Origin: Mycolicibacterium fluoranthenivorans
GTDB taxonomy: Bacteria; Actinomycetota; Actinomycetes; Mycobacteriales; Mycobacteriaceae
Assembly (NCBI RefSeq): GCF_011758805.1
Contig: NZ_JAANOW010000005.1
Span: forward strand, 124,001 to 188,000
Length of the DNA: 64,000 bases
Direction: 5' to 3'
The notes beneath the pieces were generated by a model. That model had not been told where the DNA came from, did no database searches, and saw only the letters and a program-made list of their open reading frames with translations. Below are positions 26,933 through 36,044 of the stretch, one piece after another (within the stretch, counting starts at the first letter, position 1; each line of letters begins with the position of its first letter). The translations under genes were made by a program, and so were the position numbers.

Positions 26933-26944
26933 TGACACGTGTTA
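26933..26944. promoter_or_regulatory. TGACACGTGTTA palindrome upstream of the thiolase-like gene
   Basis: A 12-base near-palindrome centred on ACACGTGT, 12 bases before the thiolase-like ATG (minus strand), just upstream of its ribosome-binding site. It could be a repressor operator; the cognate factor is unknown. Confidence 0.4.
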
Positions 26945-26966
26945 ATTCGCCAGGCTAATGGAAAAC

Positions 26967-26980
26967 GGGAACACGTTCCA
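26967..26980. promoter_or_regulatory. near-match to KstR palindrome
   Basis: GGGAACACGTTCCA shares the AACACGTT core and matches seven of eight defined positions of TnnAACnnGTTnnA. It lies between the thiolase-like gene (leftward) and a small membrane-protein gene (rightward), 46 bases from the former's ATG. Confidence 0.5.
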
Positions 26981-27025
26981 GTTCGTCACCGGTGACATTG
27001 CCGACGAACCGGGTATCCCTGGACC

Positions 27026-27208
27026 ATGGCCCGCGGCGAGCACCCACAACGCACCCCGTTCTACGGGGCATGCCTGCTCCTGGCCGCATTCCTGTCCTGT
27101 TGGCTGGCAGCCTCCGTGCACATCGCCTGGGTATCGGCCCTGATCTACGCGGCGGCGGCGGCCGCGGCCTGCGTCGGCGTGGTCATGACGCTGCGCGACT
27201 ACGGCTGA
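27026..27208 (+). CDS. small two-helix membrane protein
   Basis: 60 residues. Two hydrophobic helices (about 14-32 and 34-53, Ala/Val/Leu-rich) follow a short basic N-terminus MARGEHPQRTP, and the tail is TLRDYG. The start ATG at 27026 is preceded by TATCCC and six bases, again compatible with leaderless transcription; no ribosome-binding site is seen. Function unknown. It lies between the thiolase-like gene (divergent) and the ATPase pair, and might share the KstR-like operator with the former. Confidence 0.6.
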   Translation: MARGEHPQRTPFYGACLLLAAFLSCWLAASVHIAWVSALIYAAAAAAACVGVVMTLRDYG

Positions 27209-27218
27209 GCAGAGTTTT

Positions 27219-27272
27219 TACGTCGCCATTGATGTACGCCTACTTCGACGTACATCGCTTTCGACGTATACT
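27219..27272 (+). promoter_or_regulatory. repeat-rich leaderless promoter of the two-ATPase module
   Basis: TATACT (27267-27272) stands six bases before the GTG at 27279, a canonical -10 for a leaderless transcript. TTCGAC (27244-27249) is a -35 candidate 17 bases upstream. Overlaid are an inverted repeat GATGTACG / CGTACATC (27231-27238, 27249-27256) and three copies of CGACGTA (27246-27252, 27262-27268, inverted at 27219-27225). TTCGACGTA repeats with a 16-base period. This is a strong operator-like arrangement covering the promoter. Confidence 0.65.
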
Positions 27273-27278
27273 CACTGG

Positions 27279-28415
27279 GTGTCGTGGCCGATTCGTCCGA
27301 TGTCCCTGGTGGTGGGCGGCGTGGTGCCGCCCGAGAACGTTGTCGGCCGCATCCGGGAGCAGCAGGAGATCCTGACCAGCCTCCCCGACGGCGGTGCCGC
27401 GCTGGTGGGCGACCGTAGGCACGGGAAGACCTCCCTCTCCCGCCTGGTGGCCCGCACCGCCCGCGACAGCGGTCTGACGGTGATATCGGTGAGCGCCGAA
27501 CGGCAGTCGTACGCCGAGTTCATCTCCGCCCTGGCGGGTGAACTCGGCCGCCTCGACACCACGTTGCGCCAGGAGGTCGAGCGCTGGAGGATCGCGTTCG
27601 GCACAGGCCCGGTGCGATTCGAGCGGGCCCGCGCCGAAGCCGCGCTCGACGACCTGCTGCAACGCGCGGTGAGCCGCACCCGAGTCGGGCCGCTGGTCCT
27701 GTTCATCGACGAGGTCACGGTACTGGCCCGCAACTTGGAGCGCGAAAAGGTAGGTGGCGGTGACGGTTTCCTGCATCTCCTGCGCCGACTGCGGCAGGAC
27801 CATGCCGGCCGGCTGGCCACCGTACTCTCGGGATCGATTGGGTTCCACCATGTTTCCGGCGAAGCCCTGAGTTCGGTCAACGACATCCGCAAGGTCACGG
27901 TCGGGCCGATCCGCCACGACCACGCCACATACCTGGCCGAATGCCTGCTGCTGGGGGCTCGGGTCGAGGTCAGCGACCGGCCACAGGTCGGGGCCGCCAT
28001 CGCCACCGCAGCCGAGTGTGGGCCGTACTACATCCAGCATCTGGTCGCCGCGGCCGCACGGCTCGGCGAACCAGTGAACGCCGACCGCATCCCGCTGCTC
28101 CTGGACTCCGCCATCACCGACCCGCACGACCCTTGGGATCTGCGCCACTACCGGGACCGGTTGCGCAACTACTACGGCGAGGACGCACCGGCCATCGCCG
28201 GCCTGCTCGACATCTATGCGCACGCACCAGAACCTCTGGGCGTCGACGCGGTGCTGCAGCTGCTGCATAGCGAGGGCTCCCCGGTGCGCGAGCGCGATCA
28301 GTTGGTGTCCTTCATCGAACGCCTGGAGCAGGATCACTACCTGCGCAGGCGCGGTGATGACGACACGTTCGCCTCCGGACTGGTCCAGCGCGCCTGGCGG
28401 GCCTTGCGGAGATGA
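27279..28415 (+). CDS. P-loop ATPase, archaeal-type AAA, first gene of pair
   Basis: 378 residues from GTG at 27279 (leaderless). An N-terminal NVVGRIREQQEIL-type segment precedes Walker A GDRRHGKTSLSR (near 44-55) and Walker B LVLFIDEV (about 143-150), followed by TVLSGSIGFHH (sensor-like). The C-terminal 120 residues look like a winged-helix region (PAIAGLLDIYAHAPEPLGVDAVLQLL). This is the domain order of archaeal/STAND-like AAA ATPases, which act as switches in signalling or defence. No effector domain is visible. The next gene begins five bases after its stop and encodes another such ATPase, so the two probably form a complex. Confidence 0.7.
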   Translation: MSWPIRPMSLVVGGVVPPENVVGRIREQQEILTSLPDGGAALVGDRRHGKTSLSRLVARTARDSGLTVISVSAERQSYAEFISALAGELGRLDTTLRQEVERWRIAFGTGPVRFERARAEAALDDLLQRAVSRTRVGPLVLFIDEVTVLARNLEREKVGGGDGFLHLLRRLRQDHAGRLATVLSGSIGFHHVSGEALSSVNDIRKVTVGPIRHDHATYLAECLLLGARVEVSDRPQVGAAIATAAECGPYYIQHLVAAAARLGEPVNADRIPLLLDSAITDPHDPWDLRHYRDRLRNYYGEDAPAIAGLLDIYAHAPEPLGVDAVLQLLHSEGSPVRERDQLVSFIERLEQDHYLRRRGDDDTFASGLVQRAWRALRR

Positions 28416-28419
28416 CGCG

Positions 28420-29499
28420 ATGAGCGCTCCCCTCTACAGCCCGGGTGCCGCCGACGCCGGAGACCTCGACACGCGGACCGTCGGCCGCCAAGCCCTGTTG
28501 TCACGGCTGGTCCAGCGTTTCGGTACCGCCTCGACCGACGGATCCCGCCCCCACACCCTGCTCGTCGGGCCTCGCGGCAGCGGTAAGACGCACACCGTCC
28601 GCGTCGCTCTGCACCGCACGCTGGGTTCACACGCCGAAGATGTACTGCCCCTGATCATCCCGGAAGACGCCCTGGCCATCGGCAACTACGGCGACCTACT
28701 CGTCGAACTGCTGCGGACACACGATCCGACCGCCAAGAACCTCAGACGTGACGTCGTCGCCCTCGAGCGGGCCATCCTCGACATCGCCGACGGCAGGATG
28801 GTACTGGCGGTCATCGAGAATCTGGACCGCGTGTTCGATGCGATCGGCGAGGCGGGTCAGGGCAGCTTGCGGGCCTGGGTCGAAACCTCCACCGCGGTAA
28901 CAATTTTCGCCACCACGCCGGCACTGTTCCCGGGGGTCTCGTCGCGCACACTGCCGTGGTACGGCTCTTTCATCATCGAGGAGCTGGGCGATCTGGACAC
29001 CGCCGAGGGAGCCCAGCTCATCGCCCGGGCGGCCCATGACCGCGGGGACGACGAACTGGCCGGCTATGCGATATCGCCAGACGGGTTGTACCGCCTCGGC
29101 GAGGTCGCGGCGACGGCCGGCGGGACACCGCGGTTGTGGCGCCTGGTCGCCGAGGTCGCCGACCGCGACAGCTTGTGCGCGGTGACACCGGTGATCACCG
29201 CCCTGCTGGACCGGCTCTCCCCCCTCTACCAGCAGCGACTCTGGCAACTACCGGCGGGCGAACAGCGCCTGGTGGTCGAGATCGCCCGCGGCGACGGGCC
29301 ACGCACGGTATCCGATCTGGCTGCAGCGGTGGGCGTTTCGAGCCAGACTGCGTCGGCGGCCCTGGGCCGCCTGGTGACCGCTCGCTGGGTGGTGGCCACC
29401 AAATCCGATGCGGGTGACCGCCGCGCCACCTGGTATGACCTCACCGAACCGCTCGTGCGGCACGTGGTGCGCTATCGGGAGGGACGGTGGACTCCGTGA
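28420..29499 (+). CDS. P-loop ATPase with C-terminal MarR-like winged helix, second gene of pair
   Basis: 359 residues from ATG at 28420, with GGAG upstream and four bases after the preceding stop; the long upstream frame is only the shadow of the first gene. Walker A GPRGSGKTHT (near 48-57), Walker B-like MVLAVIENLDRVF (about 126-138), sensor ATTPALF. Residues about 275-350 form a winged helix (SDLAAAVGVSSQTASAALGRLVTARWV). It is paralogous in layout to the first ATPase but clearly diverged. Possible roles are an ATP-driven regulator or a defence switch; neither is proven. No nuclease, protease or toxin gene adjoins the pair. Confidence 0.7.
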   Translation: MSAPLYSPGAADAGDLDTRTVGRQALLSRLVQRFGTASTDGSRPHTLLVGPRGSGKTHTVRVALHRTLGSHAEDVLPLIIPEDALAIGNYGDLLVELLRTHDPTAKNLRRDVVALERAILDIADGRMVLAVIENLDRVFDAIGEAGQGSLRAWVETSTAVTIFATTPALFPGVSSRTLPWYGSFIIEELGDLDTAEGAQLIARAAHDRGDDELAGYAISPDGLYRLGEVAATAGGTPRLWRLVAEVADRDSLCAVTPVITALLDRLSPLYQQRLWQLPAGEQRLVVEIARGDGPRTVSDLAAAVGVSSQTASAALGRLVTARWVVATKSDAGDRRATWYDLTEPLVRHVVRYREGRWTP

Positions 29500-29541
29500 G
29501 GTTCAGACTCAGGCCGGCCGAACAGGTCTGACATACGAAAA

Positions 29542-29569
29542 GGCCCCGGAATCAACCGATTCCGGGGCC
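29542..29569 (-). terminator. intrinsic terminator of sucCD
   Basis: A perfect 12-bp stem, GGCCCCGGAATC / GATTCCGGGGCC, with a four-base loop AACC. Read on the minus strand it is followed by TTTTCG, giving a rho-independent terminator 16 bases after the sucD stop. On the + strand it may also stop the ATPase transcript, though the U-run is lacking there. Confidence 0.9.
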
Positions 29570-29585
29570 CTTCGGTAGAAACGAT

Positions 29586-30488
<903 letters not shown>

Positions 30489-30502
30489 CTTTGTTGGCTC
30501 CC

Positions 30503-31666
30503 TTACTTGTTGGCCAGCTCGGCGGCCTTGTCGGCGCCGGCGTCCATGGTCTCGGCCTGGATGACCAGGGGGTGGTTGGCTTCGGCCAGGATGCGGCGGC
30601 CCTCTTCGACGTTGTTGCCGTCCAGGCGCACCACGAGCGGCTTGTTGGCCTCGTCGCCGAGGATCTGCAGCGCCTTGACGATGCCGTTGGCCACCGCGTC
30701 ACACGCGGTGATGCCGCCGAAGACGTTCACGAACACGCTCTTGACCTGAGCGTCGTTGAGGATGACGTCCAGACCGGCGGCCATGACCTCGGCCGAGGCG
30801 CCACCACCGATGTCGAGGAAGTTGGCGGGCTTGACGTTGCCGTGCTTCTCACCGGCGTAGGCGACGACGTCCAGGGTCGACATGACCAGGCCGGCGCCGT
30901 TACCGATGATGCCGACCTCGCCGTCGAGCTTGACGTAGTTGAGGTCGTTCTCCTTGGCCTTGAGCTCCAGGGGATCGGTGGCGTCCTTGTCCTCGAACTC
31001 GGCGTGGCCGGGCTGGCGGAAGTCGGCGTTGGCGTCCAGGGTGACCTTGCCGTCCAGGGCCAGGATCTGGTCGTCGGGAGTGCGGACCAGCGGGTTGACC
31101 TCCACCAGGGTGGCGTCCTCGCCGACGAACACCTCCCACAGCTTCTGGATGGTGACGGCCGCGGCGTCGAGCACCTCGGCGGGCAGGTGGCCCTTCTCGG
31201 CGATCTCGCGTGCGAAGGCCAGGTCGACACCCTTGACGGCGTTGACGGGCACCTTGGCCAGCCGTTCGGGCTTGGTCGCGGCGACCTCTTCGATCTCCAT
31301 ACCGCCCTCGACCGAGCACATGGCCAGGTAGGTGCGGTTGGAGCGGTCCAGCAGGAAGGAGATGTAGTACTCCTCGGCGATATCGCTGGCCTCGGCAACG
31401 AGCAGCTTCTTGACGACGTGGCCCTTGATGTCGAGGCCGAGAATGTTCTGGGCGTGGGTGAAGGCGTCCTCGGGGGTGGCCGCGTACTTCACGCCGCCGG
31501 CCTTGCCGCGGCCGCCGACCTTGACCTGAGCCTTCACCATGACCGGCTTACCGATCTCCTCGGCGATCGCCTTGGCGTCCTCGGGCGAGTCGGTGACCCG
31601 GCCGGGAGTGGTGGGGACGTTGTGCTTGGCGAACAGCTCTTTCGCCTGATATTCGAAGAGATCCAT
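30503..31666 (-). CDS. sucC: succinate-CoA ligase (ADP-forming) beta subunit
   Basis: 387 residues. N-terminal ATP-grasp domain beginning [18 protein letters not shown], with [16 protein letters not shown] (near 46-61), VEVNPLV and [11 protein letters not shown] (Mg/ATP contacts, near 195-215); C-terminal domain with [20 protein letters not shown] and [11 protein letters not shown]. It supplies nucleotide binding and specificity for the SucCD heterodimer. The ribosome-binding site is weak. The promoter must lie in the 270 bases shared with the divergent M23 peptidase gene. It corresponds to Rv0951. Confidence 0.97.
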   Translation of the reverse strand: MDLFEYQAKELFAKHNVPTTPGRVTDSPEDAKAIAEEIGKPVMVKAQVKVGGRGKAGGVKYAATPEDAFTHAQNILGLDIKGHVVKKLLVAEASDIAEEYYISFLLDRSNRTYLAMCSVEGGMEIEEVAATKPERLAKVPVNAVKGVDLAFAREIAEKGHLPAEVLDAAAVTIQKLWEVFVGEDATLVEVNPLVRTPDDQILALDGKVTLDANADFRQPGHAEFEDKDATDPLELKAKENDLNYVKLDGEVGIIGNGAGLVMSTLDVVAYAGEKHGNVKPANFLDIGGGASAEVMAAGLDVILNDAQVKSVFVNVFGGITACDAVANGIVKALQILGDEANKPLVVRLDGNNVEEGRRILAEANHPLVIQAETMDAGADKAAELANK

Positions 31667-31784
31667 GAGCTCTGAGAAATCCCTGTCTGTCTGCGTTGAC
31701 GATTGGTTTCACTTCAGCGTGTAGGCCTGACCGGCTCGCTGGGCACTTTATCGACCCTTGGCGCGGGCTCCCCCATCGCCCACC

Positions 31785-31829
31785 TGACTTGTGCTAAATC
31801 TCACCGAGAGGGTCCAGTGAGACAAGTCA
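31785..31829. other. bulged hairpin between sucC and M23 peptidase gene
   Basis: TGACTTG and TCTCAC (left arm, separated by seven unpaired bases) pair with GTGAGA-CAAGTCA (31817-31829) around a 12-base loop, a 13-bp bulged stem. It is about 110-150 bases from both starts. It may be a 5'-UTR structure or a double operator. It does not match a riboswitch I know. Confidence 0.45.
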
Positions 31830-31936
31830 CAATCCCGCCCGGAATACGCGCTTAGGTTGCCACCAACATTGGGGTTTGGTTAACGTGCCTACTGGTCCAG
31901 ATCACGGCAAGGTCACGAAAAGAAGGACATCGCAGG

Positions 31937-33007
31937 TTGCCTGAGCACAGTTCGTCCCGGTTCCCCCAGGGAACACCGACGAACGCTCGCACCGCGAAGA
32001 ATCCACTCTCGGCCGCCGAAATCACCGACATCATCCCGTTCAACGAGTTCGGTGACCTGCACGAACTCGAGTTCCGCGACAGCTCCGCCTTCGACAAGGA
32101 GCAGCGCGTCATCGCCGCTCCCGAACTCGACGATCTGCACGACACCGACGACCTGGTCCCGCTGCGGCTCGCCGTGCCGACCGAGTTCGAATCCCACGAG
32201 CCCCGGCCCTCGGCCCGCGGCTACCGCGACAGTCACACCGACCTGAGCGACGGCCTGGCCCAGACCGATGTCATCGATATCCGCGGCCAGCGCATCGGTG
32301 GTGCGCACCGCAAGCAGACCGTGGGTGCGGTCAAGAGCCGGCTCCTGATCGCCGCCATGGCCGCCGGCGCCACCGCCTCGGGTGCTTACACGCTGAGCAC
32401 CGCCGACTCGTCCACGGCCACCTCGGACACCGTGCTGACCGGCGCCCAAGCCGGGATCAGCGGCGGCGTCATCACCGGGTCGGCCGACGGGATGCAGATC
32501 GTGACCGTCGAGCCGGCCGCCAGCTCGGCCGTGCACGCCGAGGAGATCACCAAGGCCGCCGCATTCGCCCAGGAACGTGCCGAGCGTGAAGCGCGGTTGA
32601 ACCGGCCGCTGTTCGTCATGCCCACCAAGGGCGTGTGGACATCGGGCTTCGGCTACCGCTGGGGCGTACTGCATGCCGGAATCGACATCGCCGGGCCGAT
32701 CGGCACGCCCATCGTGGCCGTCGCCGACGGCACCGTCATCGACGCCGGCCCGACCGCCGGTTACGGCGCATGGGTCAAGATCCGCCACAACGACGGCACC
32801 GTGACGCTCTACGGCCACGTGAACACCTGGCTGGTGTCCGTGGGCCAGCGCGTGATGGCCGGTGACCAGATCGCCACCATCGGCAACCGCGGCAACTCCA
32901 CCGGACCGCACTGCCACTTCGAAGTCTTGCTCAACGGCAGCAACCGCATCGACCCGGTGCCGTGGCTCGCTCAGCGGGGGCTTAGCCCCGGCACCTACGT
33001 TGGATGA
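31937..33007 (+). CDS. membrane-anchored M23 (LytM) endopeptidase, Rv0950c-like
   Basis: 356 residues from TTG at 31937, chosen because GAAGGA lies nine to ten bases upstream and no ATG or GTG is near. A 130-residue cytoplasmic acidic region precedes a membrane helix (about 135-155). The periplasmic part ends in an M23 domain (about 235-350) with intact zinc ligands HAGIDIA and HCHFE and the GYGAWVKIRHNDG core. It is predicted to cleave peptidoglycan crosslinks or peptides. All catalytic residues are present, so it is likely active rather than an EnvC/NlpD-like activator. The next gene starts one base after its stop. Confidence 0.88.
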   Translation: MPEHSSSRFPQGTPTNARTAKNPLSAAEITDIIPFNEFGDLHELEFRDSSAFDKEQRVIAAPELDDLHDTDDLVPLRLAVPTEFESHEPRPSARGYRDSHTDLSDGLAQTDVIDIRGQRIGGAHRKQTVGAVKSRLLIAAMAAGATASGAYTLSTADSSTATSDTVLTGAQAGISGGVITGSADGMQIVTVEPAASSAVHAEEITKAAAFAQERAEREARLNRPLFVMPTKGVWTSGFGYRWGVLHAGIDIAGPIGTPIVAVADGTVIDAGPTAGYGAWVKIRHNDGTVTLYGHVNTWLVSVGQRVMAGDQIATIGNRGNSTGPHCHFEVLLNGSNRIDPVPWLAQRGLSPGTYVG

Positions 33008-33008
33008 C

Positions 33009-33563
33009 GTGAGTCCCGAGCACGTCCCTGAGGATCCCCGCACCAGTATCATCCGCCGGAACCCCACCGGTTCGTTCCCGGCGCTTTCGCCTGCCCTCGG
33101 CACCGACCCCACCATGTTCGTGCGTACCCCTGCCGAGCGGGACCAAACCAGCTATATCCCCCGGCCCACACCGCAGGCCGTGGCACCGCGCCGCGAGGCC
33201 GGCCCGGCCGCGGCCATCGCCGCCGCCGTGTTGAGCATCTTGACCGGCTGGGCCACCGCCGTCATCGCCACCGATCTGATCGCCGGGTGGTGGCGCACCG
33301 ACCGGTTGTTCTGCGTCGCGATCGGCTTTCTCACCGCGATCTCGGCGGCCGCCGGCATCGGGGGTTTGATCGTGCTGCTGCTTCAGCGCCGGATGGGACG
33401 GCTGCTGATCGTCGTCGGCGCCACCATCGGCCTGTTGATCTTCGGCTGCTTGTTCCTCGCCGGCGCGCGGCTGCACCCCGTCGTGTACGCGATGCCGGCG
33501 TTACCGGTCGCCGCGATCGTGCTGGCGTTGCTGCCCGCGACGGCGCGGTGGGCGAAGGGTTAG
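33009..33563 (+). CDS. four-helix membrane protein downstream of M23 peptidase
   Basis: 184 residues from GTG at 33009; TTG at 33000 is an alternative overlapping the peptidase stop. The N-terminal 60 residues are polar (SPEHVPEDPRTSIIRRNPTG). Four hydrophobic helices follow at about 65-85, 95-120, 130-148 and 155-175, with the basic loop LQRRMGR. I do not recognise the family. Tight coupling to the M23 peptidase suggests a partner role at the membrane. It is convergent with uvrD1, 10 bases apart, and no terminator hairpin is visible between them. Confidence 0.7.
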   Translation: MSPEHVPEDPRTSIIRRNPTGSFPALSPALGTDPTMFVRTPAERDQTSYIPRPTPQAVAPRREAGPAAAIAAAVLSILTGWATAVIATDLIAGWWRTDRLFCVAIGFLTAISAAAGIGGLIVLLLQRRMGRLLIVVGATIGLLIFGCLFLAGARLHPVVYAMPALPVAAIVLALLPATARWAKG

Positions 33564-33573
33564 GCCGTCCCGG

Positions 33574-35871
33574 TCAGAGCTTGCTCACCGGCGCGTGGTT
33601 GTGCATCAGCTTGACCCGGCCGGCGCTACCGAAGTCGATGAGCGACATGGCCGATTCGCCGACGCCGGACACCTCCTCGACCCGGCCCAGCCCGTACTTG
33701 TCATGGGTCACCCGGTCGCCTGGTTCCAGGGTGATCACCGTGCGGTTGCGCACCTTGGCCGGCGCCGGGCGTGCGCTGTCGGCGAACCGCCCCACACTGC
33801 GCGGGGCGCTCAGCACTGATGCCGGCGTCTCGACGCGGCGCCAGTTGATGAGGTCTTCGGGGATCTCACGCAGGAACCGGGACTCCGGGTTCAGCATCGG
33901 CTGTCCCCAGGACGACCGCACCTTGGCGCGGCTCAGATACAGCCGTTGCCGGGCCCGGGTGATACCGACATAAGCCAGCCGGCGTTCCTCGGACAGCTCC
34001 GTCGGGTCGCCGAGGGCGCGCATGTGCGGGAACATGCCGTCCTCCCAGCCCGTGACGAAGACCACCGGGAATTCCAGGCCCTTGGCCGTGTGCAGGGTCA
34101 TCATGGTGACCACACCCGAACCCTCTTCGGGGATGCCGTCGGCGTCGGCCACCAGCGACACCCGCTCCAGGAACTGGGCCAGCACCCCGGTGTCGGGAAT
34201 GTCCTCGTCGACTAGGTCCTCTTCCTCGCGCAGCGCATGCGCATTGGCCAGGTCGATGCTGAATTCGTGTGCGACGCTGACCAATTCGTTGAGGTTGTCC
34301 AGCCGCGCGAGATCTTGCGGGTCGTTCGACGATTCGAGTTCGCGGCGGTATCCGGTGCGGTCGAGCACCGCCTCGACCAGATCGCCGAGTTCACCGTCGA
34401 GCCCGGCCCGCAACGAGTCCAGCAGCCCCACGAAGGAGGCGATAGCCTTCTCCGAGCGGGTGTTGAGCATCGGGACCTTGCCCTCGGCGGCCACCTGCAG
34501 CGCGTCGTTGAAGTTGGTGCCGGTGTTCTCCGCGTACACCGCCACACAGGCCTCGGCCCGGTCCCCGATGCCGCGGCGCGGGGTGTTGAGGATGCGCCGC
34601 ATGCTCACCGAGTCGCCGGGGTTGTCCAGCACCCGCAGGTAGGCGACGATATCGCGAATCTCCTTGCGCTCGTAGAACCGCACGCCGCCGACGACCTTGT
34701 ACGGGATGCCGGAGCGGATGAACACCTCCTCCAGCGCACGCGACGAGTTGTTGGTGCGGTAGAAGACCGCCACATCGTTGTAGTTGATCTGGTTCTGGTC
34801 GCCCAGCGCGTCGATCTCGCCCGCCACGAACCGCGCCTCGTCATGCTCGTTGTCGGCGACGAAACCGACGATCAGCTCACCCTCGCCGGAATCGGTCCAC
34901 AGCCGCTTCTCGCGCCGCCCGGCATTGCGGGAGATGACCGCGTTGGCAGCGTTCAGGATGGTCTGGGTGGAGCGGTAATTCTGTTCCAGCAGAATGGTTG
35001 TCGCGTTCGGGTAGTCGCGCTCGAAGTCCTCGATGTTGCGGATGGTGGCGCCGCGGAACGCGTAGATGGACTGGTCGGCGTCACCGACCACACACAGCTC
35101 ACCCGGGGGCACCTGATCGTCAGGATCGTGGCCCACCAACTCACGCACCAACATGTACTGGGCGTGGTTGGTGTCCTGGTACTCGTCGACCAGGATGTGC
35201 CGGAAGCGCCTGCGGTAGTACTGCGCCACCTGTGGGAACGCCTGCAGCACATAGACCGTCTCACCGATGAGGTCATCGAAGTCCAGGGCGTTGGCCGCGC
35301 GCAGGCGCCGCTGGTATTCGCCGAACACCGAGGCCACGGTGCGCGACATGTCATCGGAGGAATCGGTCAGCTCGGCGACCGCGCGCTCCGGGTCGATCAG
35401 CTCGTTCTTCAGATTGGAGATGCCATTGGACAGCACCCGCGGTGAATACCGCTTGGTGTCCAGTCCCATGTCCTTGGCGATCATCATCAGCAGCCGCCGG
35501 GAATCGTCGGCGTCGTAGATGGAGAAGTTCGAGTTCAGCCCGGGCATCAGGGAGGCCTGGTTGCGCAGGATGCGCACACATGTGGAGTGGAACGTCGAGA
35601 CCCACATGTTGCGCGCGCGGGGCCCGACCAGTTGCACCACCCGTTCGCGCATCTCCGCGGCGGCCTTGTTGGTGAAGGTGATGGCCAGGATCTGGCCGAC
35701 GCCGACGTCGCGGGCGGCCAGCAGGTAGGCGACCCGCCGGGTGAGCACCGCCGTCTTACCCGAGCCGGCGCCCGCCACGATGAGCAGCGGCGAACCTTCG
35801 TGCAGCACGGCCTGGCGCTGCTGCGGGTTGAGGCCGTCCAGCAAGTTGTCGGTGTCAGCAGCAAGAGTCAT
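33574..35871 (-). CDS. uvrD1: UvrD/PcrA-type superfamily 1 DNA helicase UvrD1
   Basis: 765 residues from ATG at 35871; a GTG 11 codons upstream is possible but adds no homology. SF1A motifs in order: Q motif LNPQQRQAV, Walker A AGAGSGKT (34-41), FTNKAAAEMRERV, VDEYQDTN (motif II), GDADQSIYAFRGA (III), LEQNYRST (IV), TLHTAKGLEFPVVF (V), VGITRARQRLY (VI). The last 60 residues form the Tudor-like domain GDRVTHDKYGLGRVEEV, which in UvrD/PcrA contacts RNA polymerase and in mycobacteria Ku. It is a 3'-5' helicase for nucleotide excision repair and end processing. Homologue of Rv0949. Confidence 0.96.
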   Translation of the reverse strand: MTLAADTDNLLDGLNPQQRQAVLHEGSPLLIVAGAGSGKTAVLTRRVAYLLAARDVGVGQILAITFTNKAAAEMRERVVQLVGPRARNMWVSTFHSTCVRILRNQASLMPGLNSNFSIYDADDSRRLLMMIAKDMGLDTKRYSPRVLSNGISNLKNELIDPERAVAELTDSSDDMSRTVASVFGEYQRRLRAANALDFDDLIGETVYVLQAFPQVAQYYRRRFRHILVDEYQDTNHAQYMLVRELVGHDPDDQVPPGELCVVGDADQSIYAFRGATIRNIEDFERDYPNATTILLEQNYRSTQTILNAANAVISRNAGRREKRLWTDSGEGELIVGFVADNEHDEARFVAGEIDALGDQNQINYNDVAVFYRTNNSSRALEEVFIRSGIPYKVVGGVRFYERKEIRDIVAYLRVLDNPGDSVSMRRILNTPRRGIGDRAEACVAVYAENTGTNFNDALQVAAEGKVPMLNTRSEKAIASFVGLLDSLRAGLDGELGDLVEAVLDRTGYRRELESSNDPQDLARLDNLNELVSVAHEFSIDLANAHALREEEDLVDEDIPDTGVLAQFLERVSLVADADGIPEEGSGVVTMMTLHTAKGLEFPVVFVTGWEDGMFPHMRALGDPTELSEERRLAYVGITRARQRLYLSRAKVRSSWGQPMLNPESRFLREIPEDLINWRRVETPASVLSAPRSVGRFADSARPAPAKVRNRTVITLEPGDRVTHDKYGLGRVEEVSGVGESAMSLIDFGSAGRVKLMHNHAPVSKL

Positions 35872-35905
35872 ATCGCAGTCAAACCTACAACCGCGGGCAG
35901 ACACT

Positions 35906-35941
35906 TTGCGCTGGCCCGGCCGTTAGTGGCACACTCGATTT
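35906..35941 (+). promoter_or_regulatory. promoter of leader peptide / chorismate mutase
   Basis: TTGCGC (35906-35911) and CACACT (35930-35935), spaced 18 bases, lie so that transcription would begin at the GTG of the leader peptide (35942). The same CACACT-plus-six-bases pattern precedes the ATG at 42885. Both hexamers are weak matches, so this is an inference. Confidence 0.45.
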
Positions 35942-36001
35942 GTGCTCCATCAGCAGCGACGATTTTTTTACGGGTACCGATCCGCGGTGCCCGTGGTCTA
36001 G
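35942..36001 (+). CDS. aromatic-rich leader peptide of chorismate mutase
   Basis: GTG at 35942 opens a 19-codon frame, VLHQQRRFFYGYRSAVPVV, ending in TAG at 35999-36001; an in-frame TAG at 35924 precludes an earlier start. Four of its residues are Phe or Tyr, clustered as FFYGY, the end products of the pathway that the downstream gene serves. Codons TTT TTT TAC give a T-run unusual in this GC-rich genome. No ribosome-binding site precedes it, but a plausible promoter puts +1 at the GTG, so it is likely leaderless. The design matches amino-acid attenuation leaders: stalling at FFY would alter the downstream hairpins. Confidence 0.65.
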   Translation: MLHQQRRFFYGYRSAVPVV

Positions 36002-36044
36002 CTGCTTCCCCAGAGCCCCGCGGTCCGCATCCGGATCCGGGGCT
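35970..36044 (+). promoter_or_regulatory. attenuator-like hairpins between leader peptide and chorismate mutase
   Basis: Hairpin 1:2 pairs ACGGGTACC (35970-35978, within the FFY codons) with GGTGCCCGT (35986-35994). Hairpin 3:4 pairs AGCCCCG (36014-36020) with CGGGGCT (36038-36044) and is followed by CGTCTGTTGTGT, moderately U-rich. CCGCGG occurs in both segment 2 (35982-35987) and segment 3 (36018-36023) and could form the alternative 2:3 pairing. Structures are read by eye, not computed. Confidence 0.5.

Noticed and set aside
31667..31936. Cyclic-di-AMP (ydaO-type) riboswitch before the M23 peptidase
   Set aside because: The characteristic conserved segments were not found; only a bulged hairpin is visible.
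35970..35994. Hairpin preceded by seven T residues taken as an intrinsic terminator
   Set aside because: The T-run precedes the stem on the + strand and reads as an A-run after it on the minus strand, so it is not a rho-independent terminator in either direction; the T-run is explained by Phe codons of the leader peptide.
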